From assembly GCA_033344815.1 (NCBI GenBank), contig JAWPMR010000001.1:4388136-4452135 (forward strand): a stretch of DNA of 64,000 nucleotides, written 5' to 3'. Below the pieces are notes generated by a model that was not told where the DNA came from, ran no database searches, and saw only the letters and a list, made by a program, of their open reading frames with translations. The translations under genes were made by a program, and so were the position numbers. Shown here in pieces: positions 9,430 through 17,048 of this stretch. The first letter of the stretch is position 1, and each line of letters begins with the position of its first letter. This stretch comes from Paracoccaceae bacterium. GTDB lineage: Bacteria > Pseudomonadota > Alphaproteobacteria > Rhodobacterales > Rhodobacteraceae.

Positions 9430-9894
9430 TCAGTGGGGCAGCACCAGCTTCTTGCGGGCGGCTCGACGCACGAAGGCTTCGGCATCGCTCTCAGCGATTT
9501 CCTTCAAACGGTCCATTGCGGTCTTGTCACCGATCCGCGCCAGCGCCTGCGTGGCGACCTTGCGGATCTGGGCATTGTCCGTGGCCGTCATCTTGACCAG
9601 TTCGCTCCGCGCCTTGGCCCCGCCCAGCCGGCCAAGCGCGTCGAGCGCGGCAAACCGGCCGCCCTGGTCCAGCTTGGGCAACACTTTTAGGATCGGTTGC
9701 ACGGCCTCCTTCTTGTTCATCCGCCCGAGCACGAACATCGCACGGGTCTTTCGGGCATTGGGTGTGCCGGCGTCCTCGATGAGCCGAACCAGCACGGCCA
9801 GGTCTTCAGCCGTTGCCTTGCCGGCCAGTTCCTCCAGCGAGTGGCCACAATCGGTGGCCAGCATGCGCTCGGAAATGTTGTCTAACTCTGCCAT
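9430..9894 (-). CDS. HEAT-repeat protein, third gene of a cassette
   Basis: Soluble 154-residue protein from the ATG at 9894, which has GGAGG seven bases upstream; the longer reading from 9957 overlaps the gene in front and is not favoured. Residues ~40-150 form three to four helical HEAT/armadillo-like repeats (for example AVQPILKVLPKLDQGGRFAA, DNAQIRKVATQALARIGDK, DAEAFVRRAARKKLV). Such repeats bind proteins and sometimes act as a PBS-lyase-type scaffold. It starts 11 bases after the stop of the protease gene. The function of the cassette is unknown; a chaperone or immunity role for the protease product is only a guess. Confidence 0.8.
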   Translation of the reverse strand: MAELDNISERMLATDCGHSLEELAGKATAEDLAVLVRLIEDAGTPNARKTRAMFVLGRMNKKEAVQPILKVLPKLDQGGRFAALDALGRLGGAKARSELVKMTATDNAQIRKVATQALARIGDKTAMDRLKEIAESDAEAFVRRAARKKLVLPH

Positions 9895-9904
9895 TGTCGC
9901 CTCC

Positions 9905-10576
9905 TCAGCATTCCTCGACATCGTCGTCGTCGTTGATATTGTCGCATTGTGATGCATTCAGGTTGGGCAGTGCGACGTTGATGTTGTTGGTCCCGCAGCC
10001 GGTCATCAGGTTCGTCAGGTCGCAACTGTCATCGCTGTCAATATGCGGGTTGTCCCCGACCACGTGGGTCAGCTCATGCACCCATGTCCATGGCGACGCC
10101 CCCGGCCCAACCCAAAACCCCCGCCGGTCCGGCGGGTGCGCGGCACAGCCGAACGGGCTGGGGTTATTGACGTAATACCCAACGACGTTCGCCCCCAAGT
10201 TCCGGCCCAGATCGAATAGTTCGTCTTCGTCGTCGCTCACGCTATGACCGCTGCCCCGACAATCGTCCTGCTCGAAGACCAGCAGCCCGGGGTTGTTCAC
10301 GGTGATGCTGTCCGTGGGATAGATCCAGACATCGCACTCGTTCTGGTAAACGTCGTTGCCGTTGTCCAGGTCGCGCTGGATCTGGGGCGTGGCCCCCTGG
10401 ATCGTGACCAGCGCCACCTTGACGAAGGGCATGTTCTGGACGCGGTTCATCTGCGCGAGAACCGATCGGTTCCGGGGATTGTCGTTGGCGTAGACGCCAA
10501 GGATATCCTCGCGCAGCGACAGGCGCCCGGTCTTGTCCAGGCACGAGTCCGCTACGTTTCTGATGCTTGCACTCAT
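9905..10576 (-). CDS. Putative metzincin-like metalloprotease, second gene of cassette
   Basis: A 223-residue protein starting MSASIRNVADSC at 10576 with AGGAGG at good distance. About residue 167 it has the zinc motif HELTHVVGDNPH, i.e. HExxHxxG followed by a histidine one residue later than in the classical HExxHxxGxxH metzincin motif. Further on, CDLTNLMTGCG looks like the Met-turn. Six or more cysteines and a very acidic C-terminus (NINDDDDVEEC) suggest disulfides or calcium binding. No signal peptide is visible. It starts 12 bases after the repeat-protein stop. The protease call is from motif only; no catalytic test is possible here. Confidence 0.72.
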   Translation of the reverse strand: MSASIRNVADSCLDKTGRLSLREDILGVYANDNPRNRSVLAQMNRVQNMPFVKVALVTIQGATPQIQRDLDNGNDVYQNECDVWIYPTDSITVNNPGLLVFEQDDCRGSGHSVSDDEDELFDLGRNLGANVVGYYVNNPSPFGCAAHPPDRRGFWVGPGASPWTWVHELTHVVGDNPHIDSDDSCDLTNLMTGCGTNNINVALPNLNASQCDNINDDDDVEEC

Positions 10577-10587
10577 GGCCCGTCCTC

Positions 10588-11661
10588 CTATTGCAGGTTG
10601 ACTAGGACGGGGATCAGGCCGGTGCCGTGCTCCAGCGGTGCCAGAGCCTTGCCCAGCACCGCGCCGAATGCGCGCTCGCGATCGACTGCCTTCATCGCGT
10701 GGCCCGGCGTGTTCGCCGAGGTCAGAAGGTCGCCGACCGCGATCGGCGCCATGCGCGCATCGACCTTGCAATAGACCTTGCCGACCAGCGCGATCGGCAT
10801 CCGGTCCTCGACGTCGTGGCGTTTGTCCATGACAATGCCCGGTTTGAAATCGCCGGCGCCCGAGATCACGCCCACGACCCTCGGATCGTAACCGCACTCG
10901 CACGGCACCAGCGACCCGTCATCGGTCAGCGACATCACAGTGCCAGGGCTCGCCTCGGCCACGGCACAGGCGGCCACGTCGAAATCCTCGGCAAAATCCG
11001 CGTTCTGCATGATGATATCGCCGGCGTCGCCATTGATATGGATCGTGGCCTGGCTCAGCGTCGTGTTGTCTCCGCCTGAGGCGAAGACCACGATGTCGCC
11101 GTCGGCGCCGTTGCCACCGAGCCACATATTACCGCCGCCCGCATCCAGCCGGATGCGGTCATCGCCGTTGTCGGCCTGCAGCGTAATATCGCCATCTGCG
11201 CCGTTACCACCGGCGCGGTAGTTCCCGGAATCGCCGCTCATGTGGATCGTCGCCGCGGTAGTCGACTGTGTGCTTGCGCCGCTGGGCAGCAGTACCAGGT
11301 CGCCGTCGGCGCCATTCGCCCCCAGCCACAGGTTGCCGCCGCCGGCATCAAGGTGGATACGCCGTTCACCACTGTTGGAATTCAGAGTGATATCCCCGTC
11401 CGCGCCATTGCCCCCCGCCCGATAGTTGCCCGAGTCGCCGCTCATGTGGATCGTACCCGCCGAGGACGATTGGCTGCTCGCCCCGGCGGGCATCAGCACA
11501 AGGTCCCCATCGGCGCCGTTGCCGCCAAGATACGCATTGCCACTACCCGCATCCAGATGGATGCGCCGCGTGCCGTCATTGGCATTCAAAAGCAGGTCAC
11601 CATCGGTGTTATCACCGCCTGCCGAGATGTTTCCGTTGTTCGAATTGATCGAGATAGCCAT
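10588..11661 (-). CDS. Repetitive fibre-like protein with C-terminal trimer/autoprocessing-like domain
   Basis: A 357-residue protein. Residues ~15-215 are Gly/Asp/Asn-rich repeats of 68 residues built from GGNGADGD(L/I) blocks alternating with R(I)HLDAGGGN and IHMSGDSGNYR, predicting a beta-helical or fibre stalk. The C-terminal ~130 residues (VVGVISGAGDFKPG, MPIALVGKVYCKV, GDLLTSANTPGHAMKA, GTGLIPVLVNLQ) resemble the end domain of phage-tail-fibre-like and peptidase G2-like proteins. No signal peptide or sorting signal is visible. It leads the three-gene cassette (fibre, metzincin, HEAT) and has GGAGA upstream of its ATG. Low-AT, repeat-rich DNA sets it apart from the neighbouring debris. 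Confidence 0.75.
   Translation of the reverse strand: MAISINSNNGNISAGGDNTDGDLLLNANDGTRRIHLDAGSGNAYLGGNGADGDLVLMPAGASSQSSSAGTIHMSGDSGNYRAGGNGADGDITLNSNSGERRIHLDAGGGNLWLGANGADGDLVLLPSGASTQSTTAATIHMSGDSGNYRAGGNGADGDITLQADNGDDRIRLDAGGGNMWLGGNGADGDIVVFASGGDNTTLSQATIHINGDAGDIIMQNADFAEDFDVAACAVAEASPGTVMSLTDDGSLVPCECGYDPRVVGVISGAGDFKPGIVMDKRHDVEDRMPIALVGKVYCKVDARMAPIAVGDLLTSANTPGHAMKAVDRERAFGAVLGKALAPLEHGTGLIPVLVNLQ
11037..11650 (-). repeat. 204-bp tandem repeats inside fibre-like gene
   Basis: The block starting TATGGATCGT or TGTGGATCGT recurs at 11037, 11241 and 11445, an exact period of 204 bases (68 codons). The three units differ at many third positions but keep the Gly-Asp-rich peptide, so the repeats look selected at protein level. 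A half unit precedes them at the N-terminus. Confidence 0.85.
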
Positions 11662-12150
11662 GAAAATGTCTCCGTAATATCAGAGGTTTGGCGCCAGTCT
11701 GGGTGGCTTTGAAATAGGTAATTAAAGCTTTGTATAGAGGACCATTGGCCCGTTGATGCAACAACGCCCAGGCCGAAACTCCCGTAATAATTGTACCATA
11801 AAAAGCAACTTTGCGCAACTATCGTCAATCTTCGGGTCTTCACCGGCGCGCGTGCTATCCAAGTCCTTGGCCTAAAAGCACTCTCCGTTCAACAGAACCT
11901 TCGCCAGTTCCGGCGCAGCCTTCAGCAGCATGTCGTCCAGCGGTTCGGTCCCGACCGGCGCATAGAACTACTCCGTGTCGTCCCAGGCCACCAGCCTCCA
12001 CGCACACTTACCCGCAACCGGTCTATTGCAGCCATTCAATGTGGTAAGTTGAAGTCACAATACAGTCCGTCAAAGGAGACATTCGTCACCATCGCAACGC
12101 GGGACTCTTTTTGAAGCAAGAATTATTGGATCTTTGTGGCTATATATTGT
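11662..12150. other. Intergenic stretch with a degenerate coding trace
   Basis: No intact gene. On the minus strand about 12010-11860 one frame reads as a protein piece (WRLVAWDDTE, stop, FYAPVGTEPLDDMLLKAAPE then LAKVLLNGECF, stop) that looks like decayed coding sequence of unknown family. The rest is AT-richer and holds the likely promoter of the fibre cassette. Confidence 0.4.
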
Positions 12151-13440
12151 TCACCCGGCGCTTACGCGGAAAACCACATCCCCCACATCGTCGACCATCA
12201 ACAGGCTTTTGCGATCTGCGCCAAGTGTTACGCCCACGGGACGACCGTAAGCTTGTTTCTCGTCTTCAGACAAAAACCCTGTCAATATGTCGCGTGGCTC
12301 ACCGCTGGGCTTACCGTCCTCGAACGGTACGAAGATGAGTTTGTACCCACTGAGAATGGAGCGGTTCCATGAACCGTGCTGGCCAATGACCATGCCCTCA
12401 CCAAACCCCGGTAACGTGCCCGAGGGCATCCAGCATAGACCCAAAGATGCCGTGTGGCCGCCAAGTGCGTAGTCCGGCACGATCGACGCGGCAACTTTCG
12501 CCGGATCCTGTTCTACCCGATCATCAACAATTCTGTCCCAGTAACTGTAGGGCCATCCGTAGAACCCTCCCTCGACGACGGAGGTCAAATAGTCAGGTGG
12601 TGTCTCATCCCCAAGCCCATCACGTTCATTCACGACCGTCCACAATTTTTGGGTTGTGGGCTCCCATGCCATGCCAACGGCGTTTCGCAAACCCGTGGCA
12701 AAGATGCGTGCTTTTCGTGTGGCTACATCAAGCTCCCAAATTGCGGCGCGGCCTTCCTCAACCTCCATCCCTTGGTCAGCAATGTTGGTGAGTGATCCAA
12801 CGCCAGCATAGATCTTGCTCTGATCAGGCGAGACAATAAGGCTCCGTGTCCAGTGACCATGCGGTTTCAAGGTAATCAAGGTCTGGCCGTCACCTTCGAG
12901 CCTGGTTGCTCCGGGAACGTAGTCAAAGACTTTGATCCCGTCGGTATTGCCCAGATAGAATTTGTTACCGACCATAGCCATGCCGAAGGGCTGGTTCTGG
13001 TTTTCCACAAACACATGGCGCGTTTCGGCAATCCCATCGCCGTCTTCGTCCCGAAACAGGGTGACGCGATTGGCGCTTTTCCCAATGGCCTTAACACGGC
13101 GCATGGTCGCCTGTGCAGCATGGTCCATGAGCGTCTTTGGCGGACCAGCTTGTTCCTTTGATTCAGCGACCAGAACATCCCCGTTTGGAAGAACTTCGAC
13201 CCAACGGGGGTGGTCTAAATCTGCCGCAAATACATTGACTTTCAAACCATCTGCGCAGATCGGTAACCGGCCGTCTTTCCACCCCTCCGCCACCGGCATC
13301 TTAAGTGTCATGATGCCTTGATTCTGGGCCTGAGGGATCTTCGGTTTTGCGCCCATCGCTTGTTCCCGAGGGGACGTTCTGCGACGCATAGCTGCCAACG
13401 TTCCACCAACAATCGACGTCGCCTTTGCAATCATACTCAT
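12151..13440 (-). CDS. PQQ-type sugar (sorbosone-like) dehydrogenase
   Basis: A 429-residue six-bladed beta-propeller protein of the glucose/sorbosone dehydrogenase family. An N-terminal hydrophobic segment (residues ~5-18) followed by RRR could act as a signal anchor or weak signal peptide. Propeller motifs include HPRWVEVLPNGDVLVAE, NQPFGMAMVGNKFYLGN, TGLRNAVGMAWEP, VNERDGLGDETPPDYLT, GGFYGWPYSYW and YGRPVGVTLGADRKSLLMVDD. Family members oxidise sugars or aldoses in the periplasm with PQQ; no PQQ synthesis genes are in the window. It stands alone between two intergenic stretches. Confidence 0.86.
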   Translation of the reverse strand: MSMIAKATSIVGGTLAAMRRRTSPREQAMGAKPKIPQAQNQGIMTLKMPVAEGWKDGRLPICADGLKVNVFAADLDHPRWVEVLPNGDVLVAESKEQAGPPKTLMDHAAQATMRRVKAIGKSANRVTLFRDEDGDGIAETRHVFVENQNQPFGMAMVGNKFYLGNTDGIKVFDYVPGATRLEGDGQTLITLKPHGHWTRSLIVSPDQSKIYAGVGSLTNIADQGMEVEEGRAAIWELDVATRKARIFATGLRNAVGMAWEPTTQKLWTVVNERDGLGDETPPDYLTSVVEGGFYGWPYSYWDRIVDDRVEQDPAKVAASIVPDYALGGHTASLGLCWMPSGTLPGFGEGMVIGQHGSWNRSILSGYKLIFVPFEDGKPSGEPRDILTGFLSEDEKQAYGRPVGVTLGADRKSLLMVDDVGDVVFRVSAG

Positions 13441-13723
13441 ATGGACCTCGCTCTATTTCTGAATGGGAAACAAACATCTGCCTCCATTCTACGCCCCGGA
13501 GCCAGAGACTTGAAGCAGGTGTTACTGACAAGTCTCTAATCTAGTGGCGGACCTTTAGGATGAAGGAGCTGGTTTTAGGATAGTTGGCGGCACGAAACGG
13601 ATCTTTGCCCTACCGCTACAATGTCGCGCCGCAGTCCTTCCAAAGAGACGTTCGCCGCAGGCGCGAAGTCTGGAGTTGTACGCACACACTGTCAGCGGGA
13701 CTTAGCGCTTTTGTCTACCCCAC

Positions 13724-14632
13724 TCAGGTAGACTCATGGTTGAACGAGACAATTAAATCCCGTGTAAAACGGCCATACCCCAGGCTGGTGACCCCGAGAT
13801 GCTCGCAGATTTTTGCATTGAAAGCTGGTAGCATATGAAACGGCACCTGTGGATAGGTGTGGTGCTCGATGTGGTAAGGCATGTTCCACGCGACAAACCG
13901 GACGATCCGGTTTGTGTAAGTCGTACGCGTGTTATTGAACATGTTAGCAACTGTCGGGCAACGTCCGTGTTCAGCAAGTAAATAGAGCCGAAGCACTGGA
14001 AAACCCAAGGCCAGAGGCAGAATCCAAACCCAGAACAGAACCGGCTTCACGAACAACGTAAAAACCAAGGCCAGCGCATAAATCACCAGCATCCCGCTTG
14101 CCTCCCGGCGCAAACGTGGATGCACACGCTTTGGCAGATAGGGCGCATCGATGGTACCAAAGCACAAAGACCAAAACAGATGCACCTTGTCGCGCCAATA
14201 ACCGATGCTTGAGAGATGCCATAGGAAGTCGGGCCAATTTTCGGGTTTGGGCAGCCCAGCCAATTCCGGATCGTTCGCCGGGTCATTGGTGTAGCGGTGG
14301 TGCATGAGATGGAAATAGCGAAACCACAAGAACGGCTGAAAGATGAGCAGACCGCTGGTCCAGCCGACCCATTCATTCAGATGTTCATTTGCAAAAGGCG
14401 TCTTGTGCGTGGCCTCGTGTTGCAACGTGAAGAGGAAGGCGATCAGGATGCCTTGCGGCACAATAAGCATCCACCAGAACGGCACCTTCAGCGCAATCAA
14501 GAAACCGCAAAAGACGATCAGACCGGCGTGCAGCATCAAATGACGTAGGCCCGCAGCGTTGCTTCGCTCGGTCAGCGCAGCCTTGTCCGCGCTCGACAGT
14601 GATTTCAGGAAGTCTTTGTGGGTCATTGTCAC
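13724..14632 (-). CDS. Fatty acid desaturase
   Basis: Membrane di-iron desaturase of 302 residues. The three histidine boxes are complete: HEATHKTPF (~residues 88-96), HLMHHRYTNDP (~128) and NMPYHIEHHTYPQVPFH (~250). Four hydrophobic segments lie between them. It introduces double bonds into lipid acyl chains or acts on a carotenoid/sphingolipid-type substrate. A 7-bp inverted repeat (GTCTACC ... GGTAGAC, 13713-13733) overlaps its stop codon but lacks a T-run. It has its own unit, divergent from the GST gene. Confidence 0.92.
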   Translation of the reverse strand: MTMTHKDFLKSLSSADKAALTERSNAAGLRHLMLHAGLIVFCGFLIALKVPFWWMLIVPQGILIAFLFTLQHEATHKTPFANEHLNEWVGWTSGLLIFQPFLWFRYFHLMHHRYTNDPANDPELAGLPKPENWPDFLWHLSSIGYWRDKVHLFWSLCFGTIDAPYLPKRVHPRLRREASGMLVIYALALVFTLFVKPVLFWVWILPLALGFPVLRLYLLAEHGRCPTVANMFNNTRTTYTNRIVRFVAWNMPYHIEHHTYPQVPFHMLPAFNAKICEHLGVTSLGYGRFTRDLIVSFNHEST

Positions 14633-15020
14633 TACTTCGTTTTGTTTAAAGCGCGAGCGATCAAGTTGCTCGACACAATTTGTAGAATATCCGCTTAGAT
14701 GGGCCAGGCAATCCCCTCAGTTTGGCGAAATTCCACATCATCGAAGACCCCGTTTTCGCTCTACCACAAAGCAGACAGCTATACCTGCCGCACCTGAGGT
14801 CGCATTGCGTTCAACCCTGATGTCAGACGCTGTCCAACATCTGAGCTATCTTGTTTTCGATCAGCGACTTGAGCGGCCCTTGGAAGTCATTCAAACTGGT
14901 GGCCGAAGCAGAGGAGTTTCCAGCTTGCGGACTTTGATGCCGAGCGTGACAAGTCCGGGTAAAATCCGCAAATAGGATGTCTTTGATTGATCGGGTCCGA
15001 GGTTCCAGGTACCTTTCGAT
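14633..15020. other. Divergent intergenic region between desaturase and GST genes
   Basis: No open frame with coding character. It should contain the promoters for the desaturase (minus) and the GST (plus); no operator or riboswitch-like structure is evident. Confidence 0.5.
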
Positions 15021-15656
15021 ATGTCTGACCATCCGATCTTTTGGACCTTTCGGCGCTGCCCCTACGCAATGCGGGCACGTCTGGCGTTGCTAAGCTCGGG
15101 GGTAAGAGTGGAAGTGCGCGAAATACTGCTGAAAGATAAGCCACAAGCGTTTCTGGAAACGTCTGCATCGGCCACCGTACCTGCACTTCGCCTGGGTGAT
15201 CGCGTGTTGGATGAAAGTTCTGAGATTATGATCTGGGCGCTTGAACAAAACGATCCGCAGAGGCTTTTGGATATGCCCAAAGATGGCTGGAACCTGATTG
15301 CGGCAAATGACGGACCGTTCAAAGCCGCGCTGGATCATACAAAATACGCGTCCCGTTACCCTGAATTAGATATCGAGGCTGAGCGACAAAAGGCTGCTGA
15401 TTTTCTGAAGGACCTAGATGAGCGCCTCAAAGGGAAAACCTGGCTGTTTGGAGAGCGGCCGACACTTGCTGACCAAGCCATTTTGCCGTTTGTCCGTCAG
15501 TTCGCCAACATAGACCGTGCTTGGTTTGACGCGCAGGATTGGGTCAGTCTGAGAGACTGGTTGAACAGATTTACGAAAGGTGAAGCCTTTGCGAAGATTA
15601 TGATAAAATACAACACTTGGTCGAAGAGCGGTCCACCCATATGGATTGGCGGGTGA
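15021..15656 (+). CDS. Glutathione S-transferase family protein
   Basis: A 211-residue cytosolic protein. Residues 1-80 form a thioredoxin-like domain with the active-site-like RRCPYAMRARLAL and the cis-proline region ATVPALRLGD, followed by DESSEIMIWALE, typical of glutathione binding. Residues ~95-211 are the all-helical C-terminal domain (TWLFGERPTLADQAILPFVR). The class resembles omega/stringent-starvation-type GSTs. Its substrate is unknown and it is a single-gene unit. Confidence 0.9.
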   Translation: MSDHPIFWTFRRCPYAMRARLALLSSGVRVEVREILLKDKPQAFLETSASATVPALRLGDRVLDESSEIMIWALEQNDPQRLLDMPKDGWNLIAANDGPFKAALDHTKYASRYPELDIEAERQKAADFLKDLDERLKGKTWLFGERPTLADQAILPFVRQFANIDRAWFDAQDWVSLRDWLNRFTKGEAFAKIMIKYNTWSKSGPPIWIGG

Positions 15657-16099
15657 TCGTCGTTGTGCAGCACGCCGTGGATCCAACACAAACGGCCCGA
15701 ACCGGACACTGTTGACGTCGAAAGGCGCGGCAATGCAGCTTCCTTAGACCGGACATTCAGTTATCGCGCGGCGTTCACAAGTTCAGGTTGCTGTGTGGCA
15801 TAAATTGGTTTCGCTACAGCTGCGACAATGCCTCACGAATGGCATACCTAATACTATGTTTTAACTTTTTTATCTTTCGTCCGAATTTATGTATACCATT
15901 ACTCATACCGCGCACTCATCATTTTAACCTTCTGGGTTATCCGCCCGTCGTGTTGCAAAGCCATGTCAGCTTTGGCCGACTTCAGAATTTTGCAATGGCA
16001 GCTCTGTCCGGAGGGTGTGTGGAAACCCGGTTGATCTCGGAGCCTCTAATCGCTTTCGACTTTTGTTTCCTTTTTGGCTTGGTGTCATCAACTTGATGG
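15657..16099. other. Gene-free stretch before IS1182 debris
   Basis: No supported gene. The centre (about 15840-15930) is AT-rich. The right part may be residual IS1182 flank; no inverted repeat pair is visible. Confidence 0.4.
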
Positions 16100-16500
16100 A
16101 CTGGATGGATTGTGAGGTCGGCGGAAGCCATCTGAGACGGATGGGGCTATTTGGGCGCAAGTTGCAGGGCAAACGAGGGCTCTTGCGCCCTCGTAGCTGC
16201 GATCCTCGTCGGTACGTCCATGATCTCAGCACGCGGGTCATGTTGTAGGCGAGTACGTGCAGCGTCATCTTGCTGGCGACATTTTTCAACCTGCGCATCG
16301 TGAAGTGCGTCGCGCCCATCCATGATTTAATCGTGCCGTAGGGATGCTCAACCGTCATGCTGCGCACAGCGCGTTGAGTGGACTCCTTGTCCAGCCGCTG
16401 CTGCACCCGTTCCAGAACGTCTTCGTGCTCCCAGCGTCGAACGCGGCGTTCCGTGCTGTTTGTGCATTTGTCCCTAATCGCGCAGCCCGCGCATTGCCTG
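16100..16500 (-). mobile_element. IS1182-family transposase C-terminal remnant
   Basis: Minus-strand frame with the end of an IS1182-type DDE transposase: CAGCAIRDKCTNSTERRVRR (the Cys cluster), WEHEDVLERVQQRLD, SMTVEHPYGTIKSWMGATHF (the catalytic Glu region) and SKMTLHVLAYNMTRVL. The N-terminal two thirds are missing. At about 16483-16500 it passes into the integrase remnant described next, the two sharing the bases CAGGCAATGCGCGGGCTG at the joint. Confidence 0.85.
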
Positions 16501-16900
16501 TGTTCTTGTAGATATGGGTTACCTTGGTTCGTAGCATTGAATGTGTCCCATATGCGGTTGCTCCCAATCCTATCCATGTCACCCAATCCCGGATGATCCG
16601 TGCATATCGGCGCGTAGAGATGTGGAGACGCTCGAGAAATCGGTCTGGTCACAAGTATTCAGACCCGACCATGAGTGGGTCCTCCATCTATTTCGCAACC
16701 GAAACTCGAGTGTCTCCCGATATCTCGAACCGGACGGGTTTGTTGGTTTTGCTCTGCAAAACTGATGCCCGCTCCTTTATCTGACCAGATGCCATCACAT
16801 CGACGACTTGCTTGCGGCGGAGGTTAGACCCCCGAAGCTTACTGTCAATTGCCATATTAAAGAGGGCAAGGTCACCATAGTTTTCGGCAACTCCAGGCGA
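16483..16900 (-). pseudogene. Tyrosine recombinase C-terminal remnant joined to IS1182 debris
   Basis: One minus-strand frame reads ENYGDLALFNMAIDSKLRG, ERASVLQSKTNKPVRFEIS, MEDPLMVGSEYL, LHISTRRYARIIRDWVTWIG and YGTHSMLRTKVTHIYKNTGN, the catalytic domain of a phage-type integrase up to the HxxR region. Two tryptophan codons have become stops (after VSVAK and after SEYL). The final box with the catalytic tyrosine is gone, replaced by the IS1182 piece. Confidence 0.85.
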
Positions 16901-17048
16901 ACTCTAGTTACAAAACCAATAGAATGTGACATATGCTAGGCGGTGTTGAAGGTGTCATCCGCGAAACTGCGCCGACAGGTATTCTGGCCTGTCACTGCCC
17001 TCTCGTTCCTGGCTTCACCGATTGTGACAATTCTGTCGGACTTAAATG

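Noticed and set aside
10577-10903. N-terminal extension of the metzincin-like protein
   Set aside because: It lies inside the fibre gene in another frame, is Arg-rich nonsense, and a better ATG with AGGAGG exists at 10576.
13713-13733. Intrinsic terminator of the desaturase gene
   Set aside because: A 7-bp stem exists but overlaps the stop codon and lacks a T-run in either direction.
7856-17048. Distal attachment repeat for the tRNA-Ser island
   Set aside because: No second copy of the tRNA 3' end could be seen by eye; the island limits stay undefined.
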